A stretch of DNA of 64,000 nucleotides, from the NCBI GenBank assembly GCA_045837725.1, contig JBEWZL010000235.1, positions 248,001 through 312,000 on the forward strand, in the 5' to 3' direction. This DNA comes from Vermamoeba vermiformis. Lineage: Eukaryota > Tubulinea > Echinamoebida. The position numbers were made by a program, and so were the translations under genes. The notes under the pieces are model-generated. The model made no database searches, was not told where the DNA came from, and worked only from the letters and a program-made list of their open reading frames with translations. Positions 34,001 to 46,200 of the stretch are shown here, piece after piece (position 1 is the first letter of the stretch; each line of letters opens with the position of its first letter).

Positions 34001-37000
34001 CCGACCTTGCAAGTAGCACCACAAACGCCACCACAGTCAATATCGGCTTCATTCTGATTCTTAACAGTGTCGTTACATGAGGCAAAAGCTATTTCGAATT
34101 GTTAGTCGCCTTGTATGAACAGTATGGCGCAATCAACGTACCGCAGACGTTATTGTCACAAATGAAACTGGCACAATCATCGTTCACAAGGCAAGCTTTG
34201 CCTCCAGCACAAGTAGCACCACAGCCCCCACCGCAATCTACGTCGGTCTCGTCCTCGTTTTTGATAGTATCACTGCACGTTGCATTCTCTGCTCGGGTGT
34301 TAAAACAATTGCTTCGATATCTGAATATAATACGTACTGCAGACCAAGATACCAGGGTAACAAAATGCGGTAGTACAGTCATCATCAGCAAGACAACTTT
34401 GATCGACATTACATTTGCTACAAACGTCACCACCACAATCAACGTCAGTTTCGTCCTGGTTCTTGCGGTTATCAACGCAAGTGGGTTCTGTCCACTGTTA
34501 GTCAACATGCTAATAAAAGTTTAAACTTACGGCAAGTGTTAGATTGGCAGGAGTCGGTAATGCAATCGCCGTTAATTGTACAGCTGTCTCCTTCAAGGCA
34601 CGTAGCACCGCAGATACCACCGCAATCGGCATCGGTTTCGTCTTGGTTCACCCAAGTATCATTGCATGTAGGAATTGAGCAGAAACCATTGGGGTTGCAG
34701 TAGTTGCTCGTGCAGTCAGTACCGTTCAAGCACATCTTGCCATCAGCACATGTGATGGCGCAAGAGCCACCGCAGTCGACATCGGTTTCGTCGCCGTTCT
34801 TCCAAGTATCGATGCATGTTGGGGTCGCACAGAGACCATTAGGGTTGCAGTAGTTGCTCGTGCAGTCAGTGTCAACTGAGCAGGTCTTGCCATTGTCACA
34901 GTTAGCTGTGCAAGAACCACCACAGTCTACGTCTGCCTCGTCTTGATTCTTGATACCGTCAGTGCACGAAGGTTCTGAAATTGATGGTTAGTAACTTTTA
35001 ACTAGCCGGCAGTATAGAACTTACGACATGTTCCTCCAGAGCAAGAGCTGCTCGTGCAATCGGTTCCAGTTGAGCAGGTCTTGCCATTGGCGCACTTCGT
35101 AGCACAAGAGCCACCGCAGTCGACATCGGTTTCATCGCCGTTCTTCCAAGTATCGATGCATGTTGGGGTCGCGCAGAGACCATTAGGATTGCAGTAGTTG
35201 CTCGTGCAATCTGTACCAACTGAGCAGGTCTTGCCGTTAGCACACTTGGTTGTACAGGAGCCACCACAGTCGACGTCTGTCTCGTCTTGGTTCTTCCACG
35301 TGTCAACGCACGAGGGAGTTGCTGCGCATTAAAAATTAGATTAACTACCTAAGCATATTCTTAAAACTTACAGCAAAGACCGTTAGGATTGCAATACGTG
35401 CTCGTGCAGTCGGTGCCGAGTGAGCAGGTCTTGCCGTTGGCGCACTTGGTTGTGCAAGAGCCACCACAGTCGACATCTGCTTCATCGAGGTTCTTGATAC
35501 CGTCAGTGCACGAAGGGCCTGATGAAGCGTGAGTAAAGCGTGACTTTGCAGTTGGTTACTTACTGCAGACTCCAGCGTCGCAATTGCTGCTCGTGCAGTC
35601 AGCGTTCTGTGAGCAAGTCTTTCCGTTGGCGCACTTGGCAGAACAGCTACCACCGCAGTCGACATCTGTCTCGTCTTGGTTTTTGATCAAGTCAGAGCAA
35701 GTGGGTGTGGCTATTGATAAGTGTCAATAAACGTATTGCAACCGCGTTTGAAAGGCTCTACTCACCGCATTGATTGCTGGGGTTACAGTATGCGCTGCTA
35801 CAGTCAGTGCCACTTGTGCACGATTTGCCGTTGGCGCACTTGGTTGAGCAAGGACCACCACAGTCAACGTCCGCTTCGCCTTGATTCTTCCACGTGTCAA
35901 CGCACGAGGGAGTTGCTTAATGGTTTAATTAGAAATGTAAGCTTAACTATGAATGTTGATCTTACAGCAAAGACCGTTTGGATTGCAGTACGTGCTCGTG
36001 CAGTCGGTGCCGAGTGAGCAGGTCTTGCCGTTGGCGCACTTGGTCGTGCAAGAGCCACCACAGTCAACGTCTGCTTCATCGAGGTTCTTGATACCGTCAG
36101 TGCACGAAGGGCCTGATGAAACTTCAGTAAAGGGTGACTTTGCAGTTAGTTACTTACTGCAGACTCCAGCGTCACAATTGCTGCTCGTGCAGTCAGTGTT
36201 CTGTGAGCAAGTCTTTCCGTTGGCGCACTTGGCAGAACAGCTACCACCGCAGTCGACATCAGTCTCGTCTTGATTCTTGATCAAGTCCGAACAAGTGGGT
36301 GTGGCTATTGATAAATGTCAATAAATGTAATGCGATCGCATTTGGAAGGCTCGACTCACCGCATTGATTGCTGGGGTTACAGTATGCGCTGCTACAGTCA
36401 GTGCCACTTGTGCACGATTTGCCGTTGGCGCACTTGGTTGAGCAAGGACCACCGCAGTCAGTGTCTGCTTCGCCTTGGTTCTTGAAGCCGTCGACGCAAG
36501 AGGGAGTTGCTGAAAGTATAACAATTAGAAACAAAAGATTGCCATGAACTTTGATCTTACAGCAAAGACCGTTTGGATTACAGTACGTGCTCGTGCAGTC
36601 GGTGCCGCTTGAGCAAGTCTTGCCATTGGCACACTTGGTTGAGCAAGGGCCACCGCAGTCAATGTCTGCTTCGCCTTGGTTCTTGATACCGTCACTGCAA
36701 GATGGTTCTGAAATAGATAATCAGTAAAGGCACACGGATCATGTTGATTGACTTACGGCAAGTTCCGCTGGAGCAAGAGCCGCTAACGCAGTCAGTGCCG
36801 CTCGAGCAAGTCTTGCCGTTGGCGCACTTGGTTGAGCAAGGGCCACCGCAGTCAATGTCTGCTTCGCCTTGGTTCTTGAAGGTGTCAGTGCACGAGGGAG
36901 TTGCTGAAACGAGTAAATATACAAACTAAGACAATAATTAGACCTTACAGCATAAGCCGTTGGGGTTGCAGTAAGTGCTGGTGCAGTCAGTGCCGGTTGA

Positions 37001-38759
37001 ACAAGTTTTGCCGTTGGCGCACTTGGTTGTGCAAGGACCACCACAATCAATGTCTGCTTCGCCTTGGTTCTTGAAGGTGTCAGTGCACGAGGGGGTTGCT
37101 GAATAGTTCAATTAGAAATGTAAGATTACTATGAACTTTGAACTTACAGCAAAGACCGTTGGGGTTGCAGTACGAGCTTGTGCAGTCAGTGCCGGTTGAG
37201 CAAGTCTTGCCGTTGGCGCACTTGGTAGTGCAAGGACCACCACAATCAACGTCTGCTTCGCCTTGGTTCTTGAAGGTGTCAGTGCACGAGGGAGTTGCTG
37301 AAAGTATAACAATTAGAAACAAAAGATTGCCATGAACTTTGAACTTACAGCAAAGACCGTTAGGATTGCAATACGTGCTCGTGCAGTCAGTGCCGCTTGA
37401 GCAAGTCTTGCCATTGGCACACTTGGTTGAGCAAGGACCACCACAATCAACGTCTGCTTCGCCTTGGTTCTTGAAGGTGTCAGTGCAAGAGGGAGTCGCT
37501 GAGACGAGTAAGTACAAACTTAGGGAATAACTTGAACTTACAGCATAAGCCATTGGGGTTGCAGTAAGTGCTCGTGCAGTCAGTGCCGGTTGAACAAGTT
37601 TTGCCGTTGGCACATTTGGTTGAGCAAGGGCCACCGCAGTCAATGTCTGCTTCGCCTTGGTTCTTGATACCGTCGGTGCACGAAGGAGTAATTGGCACCA
37701 AGGATATATCGTGAATAAGAACGTTACTTGGATTAGCTATAGTAGTTGGACTGCCAGTGTTGATAGTGGATGAACCAGAATCCACCAATCTGAAAATACG
37801 AGTCGCAGAGGTGAAGTAAATAACGGTGCTACCACTCTCCAATCTGACAAAGATACCGTTGGGAAGCACAGTGATAGATTTGGATGCAACTTGAGACCAA
37901 GTACCACCAGATTTAGTGAACTTGACAATGGCTGCATTTGTAACATCCACACGGTTTGTCGCGTAGATAACAGTGTCAGAAAATACGAAGAACTTGCCGC
38001 CCTTCCAATTGCTGGTTGGTGCAATAATGCTACTCGGGGTAACGGAGCTTGATGGATACGGAGTGCTTGTACCAATAGCATAAGGTGAGGTGGTACTATA
38101 CTGACTGTAGTACTGAACTCCGTTCAAGACTTGCATGTCGTAAACATCTGTAACACTGCCGCCGAGGATGTTGGTCACTGTGGCACCGGTTGAACCAATA
38201 GGCACTTTTACGAGACGTCCAGCACCCGCAGCCCACACGTTGCCTGAATATGGCAAAGCAGTGTACAAGTTTTGATTGTTCAAGGAAAAGGTTGTAGTAG
38301 TTACGGTGCCCGAGCCGTCGACGGTGTAGACGTAACGGGATGCAGTATTTGAAATGGTGCTTCCTGCAGTACCTGCGTAGCAAGGTACCGCTAAAATTGT
38401 GCCGTCTTCACTCAGTTGAGCACCTCCCTCCATAGCGTTGGTGAAGCCGCCCCGAACAATGCACCTAGGATGGCGTCGGTTAAATTGCTTTAGTCTTTAC
38501 GTTCTTACGATAACGAAATTGTTTGCACGAGAGTACCGGACGTTGTGTATTCGTCGATAAATAGGGCATTACTAGTCGAAGACGGAGTGTTTGCTGAAAA
38601 ATAAATCAATGAGTACATCCAGATGAGTACAATGAATCTCGAATCCTTACATCCATCACCTGATCTTGTAACAAGAATGTTTCCCTGCGTGAAAGCCGCA
38701 CCTAAAACTAGATGCGCGCAGTACAGCACTAACAAACAGGTTGCTAACAAACGACCCAT
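31029..38759 (-). CDS. giant GPI-anchored surface protein, propeller head plus ~35 cysteine-rich modules
   Basis: Minus strand from ATG 38759 (signal peptide MGRLLATCLLVLYCAHLVLG) to TAA at 31029. Exons 2-3 give a beta-rich head: NALFIDEYTTSGTLVQTISL, QLSEDGTILAVPCYAG, NVWAAGAGRLVKVPIGS and SGSTVIYFTSATRIFRL. This resembles a bacterial-type seven-bladed propeller (GDG...FLDEYT-S-G-T-LVQ). It is followed by about 35 modules with the core C-x-D-x-x-x-N-x-x-E-x-D-x-DCGG-x-C, then a KC-x-x-G-x-x-C and a DC-x-S-x-x-C part. The end is a proline/glutamate-rich stalk (EPIAEPVTEPVADEPIADDP) and a hydrophobic tail (AVTAAFNAVLAVILSLFAM) typical of a GPI-attachment signal. Most modules are one per exon; some exons carry two. 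Adhesion or particle binding is likely but inferred. Confidence 0.85.
31320..37700 (-). repeat. tandem array of ~35 exon-encoded cysteine-rich modules
   Basis: DCGG cores fall near 37631, 37438, 37238, 37038, 36842, 36650, 36449, 36243, 36055, 35857, 35649, 35461 and 35262, a spacing of about 190-205 bp: one ~150-bp exon plus one ~45-55-bp intron. In the older part, pairs about 150 bp apart with no intron occur (34917/34766/34615, 33828/33682, 33484/33339, 33136/32991, 31480/31331). One module near 32577 has an altered core (DCGSVCGG). The 5' modules (36.5-37.7 kb) are nearly identical and the 3' modules are more divergent, suggesting recent growth at the 5' end of the array. Confidence 0.9.
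35345..36545 (-). repeat. ~597-bp three-module tandem duplication including introns
   Basis: The block beginning about 35365 (...AAGACCGTTAGGATTGCAAT) recurs at about 35962, and matching points further on (GTGGGTGTGGCTATTGATAA at 35700 and 36296) keep an offset of 596-597 bp. Introns match almost as well as exons: the TGATGAAGC/TGATGAAAC intron and the TTGCTGGGGTTACAG exon start are shared. The unit therefore covers three modules with their introns and was copied as one piece. Confidence 0.85.
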
Positions 38760-39336
38760 GTTGCGGTCTGTCTAGCAAAAAATTGGACTGATTCAGTACA
38801 GCAGCGGCCGCCGTAAATTATCGGCGCAGTGTTTTCGTCGGAGGGTTTTCCTTATATGGAAGCTATATAATCTCCAGCGCTGATTATGCGCGAGTTCCGA
38901 AACCGTACCATTTCGTTCTGGGTAGGACATCTGCACAAGTTAAAAGAGCTTATTCAATTTTGTTCTTCAAAAAATAATCGAAATTACTATCAGTTGTAGG
39001 TATAATTGTGGATGCATATTTTACCAAAATTATCTTACGTTATGTTTGCAATAAATTTGTTTATCCTTTTTTAGATCAGACAACAAAAAGTACGTTTCCC
39101 CAGCGGGGTTACCCGTGACTGTTCTAAGCTCGTAAGGACTTAATAGCAGGCCAGTAAGTCAATAAATAAATAACTTAAGCAGCTGTTTGATTGCAATGTC
39201 TGCGCAAATCCACGCAATACTAAAAACAAAAAAAATTATAATTTATTTGTCCCTTGTGACAAATCAACAAGTGCTATTACCGTAGCACATTACTATATTT
39301 TCAATTCTTTGAGTCTATTGGATCTGGAGATTGCGA
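38760..39336. other. upstream region of surface-protein gene, no gene seen
   Basis: 577 bases between two minus-strand genes. On the minus strand a TTATATAGC-type TATA-like sequence lies near 38865, about 100 bp upstream of the start codon at 38759, so the promoter is probably here. A GCGGCCGCCG word is at 38804-38813. The rest is AT-rich without coding character. Confidence 0.4.
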
Positions 39337-42300
39337 TCACACAACAGCTGTGGTAGTTTTAGCGGTAGCAGCAGTGTTGGTCTGGGAACTTTTCGTCGAG
39401 GACTTCATTTTTATGGAACCAGATGATGAAGTCAAACCGCTAAATTTGCGCACGTTGGTCAAGATGAGAAGCGTTACTCCGACGCCGATCTCGATCACCA
39501 ACAAGATCACTAGTTACAAGTCAGTTCATTTTTGCTCTGCTTAAAGAACAAGCTATTGCGTAGAGAAGATAAATCTTACCGAGCGAAAGGATGTTGTTTT
39601 GGTAATTAACGATGAGCAGCAGCAAAAAGTAAAGACATTGCACCAGAAGACCTGTGGCGCTGATCACGGTTGTCCGAAGCGTCTATATAGTAGGTAGTTA
39701 GTATAAAGATTTAATACTGAAATTAATTAAAAGTCCTTAATTCCAGAAATAGACAATCAAGTTTAGGCGGGAGATTGAATTGAGGCGTACTCTTTGTTTG
39801 GCCTTGTTTTTGGCTTTGATCTCGCTATTTCTGGCCATCAATCTCGTCGCCTTGATACCGTAGATCGCGAAGCAGAGCATTAGCGCGAAAGATATTGTTG
39901 TCACAAACAAGCGGTAAGCCAGAGCTATTCCTGCACTATAATCGGGTTATCAGATATTGCTCCTCTTGTTGTATCTCCCATATACCTCGTAGTTATGTCG
40001 TAAGTAACAAGCAAGCCATTGCATTGAGTTGTTGGAGTAGGTCGCAATGTCTCGTACAATATAATCAGCAGGATGAATATGATGTAGATTACGGCATTGG
40101 CTATTGCCGTGATGCGATACAACATCTTTCTCGTTTCTTTACCAACATCTAGTGTTGATCTCATTGAGACTGCCCTATAATCGAAGTTAGCCATGCGAAA
40201 TTTTTTTGATCCTTTCTAAACCGTACCAAACAATCACATAGATGCTCAACGTAGAGAAGTAAAAGAAGGACGGGAGCTCGATCAACACGTATTCTCCGCG
40301 CGACTCAAGCACGAAGACATTGCCTACTAACAGCAGGAAGTATAACAGTCGGACTAAGTTGATCGTGGTGTTAGTCTGCGGTAGTGCTTGCAATCGGGTA
40401 GTTACCAAAGAACAGTGCCGCAAGGAATACATAAATGAATATTTTGATCTGAGTGTAGAGGCCAAAGCGGAACATCTGCACGATACAATAGACGCTGAAT
40501 AGCAAGTTGAACCCGTAACAAATGATCACGGTGATGATGAGCCCGAGCTCTGCGGGAGTAAATTCCTAGCAAAGGGTTAGATACCTGACTAAGCAACAAA
40601 AAGTGGCTACCATCTTCGGAGTCTCTTGTTCCCACTGACCGATTCTCTGAATGAAGAAATAAACGTTCGAGTTCAAGTCACCATTATAATTAGTCACGTT
40701 GTAAATTGAAGCACAGAAGTGCGTGCCGTTCCAAGTGACTGGTAGTGAAAGTGGCACGATTGATTTGCTGTCAGAGTTTCTGCGCAACATTAGGGTCATT
40801 CATTAAAGATTGCCCGTTGTACTTACCCTAATCCAACATCTGCTACTGAGTACTTGTTAGTGTCAATGCTTGAGACGTCTCCTTGAATGCAGATCAGTGC
40901 TCGTTCAATCACGCCCTCGGAGTCAAAGTCGAACGACAATCCATCTGAAGCGATTTTACCAATCGTTGCGTTGTTGCTGTTTCTTATAGAGCGCTCATTA
41001 TTGTCGGCGTTGAACGACAAAAAGAAGTTGGAGAGCTTGTCCTGTTGCACTACGTTGAACTCATTAGCGCTTATAATAGCGTTCTGTAGAAGCGTGCACA
41101 TTGATGCGCTGAACTGCAGGTCGTCTGAAGAGATCTGAACGTCGGCTTGAAGCAACTTTAAAACACGTTGTTAACCAGGTGACAAGCTAGTCCCTTTGCA
41201 TTACTCACGAAGATATAGTTCGGGACACCGCGGCAAATGACTTGTTGAGCAATGGATGTCGAGGGATTGTAATCTTTGAAGCACGCGTCTGACCTATCTC
41301 CATCACTAGCACACGTGCATGCAATAGTATTGAGCAGCTCTGAGACCTGACTCGATCTAAGTGCAAAAGTGAATTAGTACCCGCCATTTGTTGACCCAGT
41401 TTACGCGTTACAAAAGTAGCTAAGACTTGCCTGCATTTGGCCGATGCACTCTGCTCGACACTGTAGAGGTCATTAATGACTTGCGTGCTCTTAGCAAGGA
41501 AGCCGTTGATGTCCCATATCACTTTAGGTTGGCCGTAGACCAGATCCAAACTCCTATTTTTCCACTGCATTGTCGCTACTGTGCCATTTTCCCACCGCGC
41601 CTGTAAGGTTGTTTACATTAGCATACCATTAAATGCTCGGTGTACACGTACCGCTTGCCAACGGAACATTATTCCGAAAGGGTAGAGAGCTCTTCCACCC
41701 AAGGCGTTGCATTGTGATAGGGTTAAATTGGCGAAAGACGTGCCATCAGGAAAGTTACAGTTAATTTTGTTCAAGTCTAAACACTCTTGGGACGAATGCG
41801 ACCCTTTTAACGTCGTGTTAGTACTACTAATTATGAATTGAATATTGACTTACGTGTGATCCATCGACCACCGCTCACTTCATTCAGACACTGGGTCTCG
41901 TCCGCTAATGGGTCGTAACAGCCATTCCCAACAAACACTCGTGCAACAGTGCCATTGAATTGTGAAAAGCCACAATCAGATGTCGGAGTTGACATATCAA
42001 CGCATTTACCAATGTCGTCGAACACCGAGTCATTGCAATCACCTGCTTGACTGCACTCCTCTTTAGTGTTACACTCCACTCGTGCGTTTGTAGTGTTATC
42101 ATAGCACTTAGATGAGCAGAATCCAACATCGGAGCATTGTCCCTAACACCTTAATTAGCAACTAACATTCCTTTCCATTAAAGGTACTCACGACAGGGTC
42201 ATTGATTGAGAATTGAGTTCCGTTCGACAAAAGGCAAACGACTCCATTGCATGTCTCTTGAGTAAAGGCCGCGTTCTGTATGTCGAATTAGAAACTCATC

Positions 42301-45300
42301 TGCAACGTTATCACAGTGCTACCTCGTTGCAAAAAGCCTTTTGAGGGTTGCAAACGGCACAGAAGTCCATAGTCGGTGCGTTTGTAATGCACGTGTCATA
42401 CGCTTGTTGGTACGGCTGATTGATGCTATCCGCGGACCGCCAGTTGCACGAGTAAATCGGGCACGACGTATTGGTAGCCTCCTTGATCTATGGCGACATA
42501 ACCTAGATTAGGGCTAACCCTCATATTATTGGTAAAACTCACGTCATAACGGAGCCAAATGGCGTCAAAGTATTGGCACGCAACGAACTTCAATGCTTGC
42601 TGCCATTCTTCAATAAATTCCGAGAACTCTTGCGTAGCATTTACTGTGATATTGTACGATGGAGCTAATCGATCAAGCAATGAAGGGTGTGCTTGGTTGA
42701 GCGTGCACTAGTGATGAAAATAAGTTCGGTCGTAATAAATTAACCTTGATAATGCTCACCGATGTACGATCAAAATTTTCATTGATGTCGACGCACACTG
42801 AATCGTTGAGCAGAAATGCATTAAATTCTGCGAACTAAAGAGACCGTTAGTTCAGTCCGTATGATTATGCTACTGATCTATCTTACGCTAATAAAGTTCG
42901 AGTCACAGCCCAGGACTGGATGACTTTGTCGCACTCTGAAGTAACTTTCAACCAAGTTTGACACGCATTGCGGGGCGTAACACTTGTCTTGAATAGCACT
43001 CGATGACACGCTGACAAGAGACGCAGTGGTGAAATTGACCTCTTGAGGCACGCACACCACAGTAATGTTGCTCGCATCTCCTGTGGGCAGACCTACCCAG
43101 TTCTGTAACGGCGAGTTGGTTAATAACATACCCGCTATAATTTGTTAGCCAAGACATACCCAGTTTGTAGGCTGAATGCAGCACGGGTCACTGTCAAATG
43201 ACGGATCGTTCTACCAAAAGTTAGAAGGTCAAATCGCTAGACATGCCAATCCTTACCACATCTGACACGCATCGGTCCGTGAACACCGTCTGTTGCTCTC
43301 GCTCGGACGTCAACAAGCTGTCTGCAAACGCTTGACAAGCCTCGTACGAATCGTATGAGATCACACCATTGATCTGTAATAAAATAAAAGCTTTAGAGTA
43401 AAATAACAAAAGTTCTAAAGAAGTCGTGACGTGTACCTCCAGGCGCAGTGAATTCACGGCAAAATCTTCGCTGGTCGAAGTCAGCGAGCTAAGAATAGAA
43501 GCTACTCGACGGTGATGCTCGTTGAATCGTTGAAAGTTACATGCCGGTAGCTCTTTGGGCAAAAAAGTAGTGCTCATAACAATAGGCTAACACGACATTA
43601 GTACTCGAGAAGCAAGCACATTGAACTTACGTTTCCTTGACTGTCCGCTAGTTTTCCTACAAAGTGCATCGATGCACCTTCAAACTGTGCAGGAGTGATG
43701 CGTCTGAAGCCGTACTGGTTCAATTTGCGTTCCGAGAGCACCACTGCCACCGCGTACTTCGAGCTCGAAAGATCACTAAATTGGACATGTCGCAAGCTAT
43801 AATAGTTAAGACCATTAGTCACTAATTAATATTATTATGATACTAACTTTGCAAAGTTGTCTCTGATGATTCTTGGGGGGCTGGGTAACAGCGGATTTAC
43901 TTCCGATCCACTAAATAAGTGCCAATAACCATCACAACCGTTCTTATAGAAGTCAAATGAGTCGCACATTAGGCGATCAGTATTTGTAGTGACCAATGAA
44001 GTGCCTCGAAGCGCGTACTGAAGTGCATTGGGCTGGAACTCTGAGATCGGTCGCGTAAACAACCAGCCTGAGAACAATATATTAAGCTCCTCATAGTATA
44101 TTAACAAAGAGCTTTTTACCTGGATTGGTCGAAACCGCAATTGTATAATAGTAATTGGATCCCTCTGGAAAGATGCGCGATCCAGGAACTCCGATGTTCA
44201 GGTAAGAGTCATTCTATCAGACTATTAACCTCGCGCATAAACAATATTTCCACCTACATTCGTGATACAAAAAGAGAACGTAGTGCCCTGTACAGGATCC
44301 AGTTGGAGATGGAGCGTTGAGGGATTCGATCCGTCCGTCACAAAATTCGGATAGGGGTTTGTCAAAGATACAATGCTATGTAAGCGTTAGAGTTATTGAT
44401 AAGGCGAGTTAATTAAGACTTACTAAGGTAAGTTGGCGAAAACAGACACGGTCACAGGGCACTGTTGCGGCAACTTAAATGAATAGAATGTGTCCTTCAT
44501 TGCATCGTCAGGCAGTGTAGCAGCTAGCTCTTGATCGTCTTGCAAACATGTATGTGAAGAAGTTGCTGCCACGCAATTTTCAAGGGGCGGACTGGTCTCG
44601 AAAGGCAACGCTAAACACGAGGCGTAAGCTCAAAATAAAGCTGGTTTAAATTTAGTACTTACGTTTGACTCGAAGAGACAATGAATATGCTGTATCATTC
44701 CAAGTATATATAGTCGGAGAAACTCGGATTATAAAATTTAAACCAAGCATCCGAGGAAGTCCGCTAAAGTTCGGGCAGAACAGGACGGAATCAGGGTTTG
44801 TTTGATAGCTTTTAAATGCGTAACTAATAAATGCGTCATCGCCCACTGCTTCATATTCGGAGGCATAAACAACCTCTAACTGAAGATCTCCGTTGTCAGC
44901 CAAAAGTTCAATAAAGTACACGTCGCACGAACTGTTGGCACCTAAAATCCAACATTAATAAAATACGAATGTAGTAGTCATATTGCTTACTAATAAAGAA
45001 CGGATGATATTGCGGCTGTCGGTCGTACATGACGTTCCGAATTGGGGAGGCGTTTGGAAGAAGCTAAAAAGAATTCATGAGAACTCAAATATTGCCAACA
45101 TTAATTCAAGTATACTTACAGCAGTTAAATTACAAACCGCTGAAATTGCGCACGGACAACGCGGATCGTTCAAGCGACTACCAGCACATGTGTCAGGATC
45201 CGTGTAATCACATGGTGGACAGCCAGTAGTATGAGGCGTATCTTCTACGCGACACTCTAACGCACAGTGGCCTAAAAAGGAAAAGGTGAAATTCCAATTT

Positions 45301-45650
45301 TGACGCGTGTCACCCCAACACTTTCTGGTCCCAGTCTATCTTACCAATCGTCTCAATGATCGAAAGAGATTCGTCGAACTCAACTTCATACACGCCCTGA
45401 TTACTAATCAGCATAAAGTAAGACGTAAAACTAAAATAAAATTGTAACTGACCAGTTCAAACCTTGTGTCCAACGAATCCACTACTTTCCTCTTTTAAGA
45501 AGGTTAGTCCTAGGGTCTTGCACTGAACTATATTTAACAAATATTTACCTGATGTGTGGCACTTAAAATACTAATGGCTTCAGCACAGAGCAGGGCATCC
45601 ACCAACAGCAGATAGAGTCCGATCAAAATATAAGAGCTGATTCGCGCCAT
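39337..45650 (-). CDS. receptor-like protein with giant cysteine-rich ectodomain and 7 C-terminal helices
   Basis: Minus strand, ATG 45650 with a signal peptide (MARISSYILIGLYLLLVDAL), ending at TGA 39337. At least twenty-five short exons. The ectodomain has many cysteines and N-glycosylation sites. Segments include HCALECRVEDTPHTTGCPPC, PSFDSDPCCIQPTNW, a C-x4-C-rich stretch (MECNTKEECSQAGDCNDS) and VSGGRWITR. The C-terminal part has seven helices: LGLIITVIICYGFNLLFSVY, LVRLLYFLLLVGNVFVL, PSFFYFSTLSIYVIVWYG, ITAIANAVIYIIFILLIILY, LFVTTISFALMLCFAIYGI, TVISATGLLVQCLYFLLLL and VILLVIEIGVGVTLLIL. A Ser/Thr-rich cytosolic tail follows. This is an adhesion-receptor-like layout; the ligand is unknown. 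An intron at about 45272-45344 holds TGACGCGTGTCA. Confidence 0.75.
45301..45312. promoter_or_regulatory. TGACGCGTGTCA, one-mismatch palindrome copy in intron
   Basis: A near-perfect copy in an intron of the receptor-like gene. Confidence 0.4.
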
Positions 45651-46200
45651 ACTGAATTGAATTCGCCAACAACGTGGTGCTGCTGTGGTGTCTAATGAAC
45701 TGTCTGACGTTGAAAACATAATTCAATTTTCAATCCGTCTCGTGCTTGACGGAAGTACGACGGTGATAAAATTTCTAATTTCGACATGTTGACAGCACTG
45801 CATCGATCAAATTTGAAACCGTAAGGTGCATACTTACCAAAAACGCTTACATGATCTAAACTGGGCTATTGGATAGAACTGCAAAAACTCCAACAATAAA
45901 TTTTGTGACTTCAAATTTGGCAGCGGCGATGAGCGGATCTGAATCGTCATTTTCAAACTAATTAACTGCGCTTAATTAATACTTGTATATATGTATAAGC
46001 AGTACTTACATGATCGCCGTTGCTTTCTGTCGCGTCCAAACACTTCACTCGACCGGAATTTCACTCAGGAAAAGTCCAACGTTGAATTATAAATATAACG
46101 ATGGTATATATATATAAGACGTATACTATAATGCTATCGTGTTATGGTTTTTAAGTTAGTTTACCTGATGAATACAAATCTCGTGTGTTCGTTGGTGTGT
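45651..46200. other. upstream region of receptor-like gene, possible 5' leader introns
   Basis: 550 bases with no coding frame. On the minus strand there are donor-like GTAAGTATGC (about 45828-45837) and GTAAGTACTG (about 46001-46010) sequences, which suggests spliced non-coding 5' exons for the gene at 45650. A short AT microsatellite (TATATATATAT) lies near 46105. No repeat or RNA gene seen. Confidence 0.35.

Noticed and set aside
31098-37530. Many 60-140-codon plus-strand frames across the cysteine-rich array
   Set aside because: They are reverse-complement shadows of the tandem modules (recurrent PPQSTSVSS peptides are antisense of DETDVDCGG) and have no start or splice logic.
31029-38759. 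Reading the cysteine-rich array as EGF or TNFR repeats
   Set aside because: The conserved DCGG core and C spacing do not fit EGF or TNFR patterns; it is a separate repeat type.
46095-46115. TATATATATAT run as a possible promoter or repeat element
   Set aside because: Too short and too common in AT-rich spacers to support any call.
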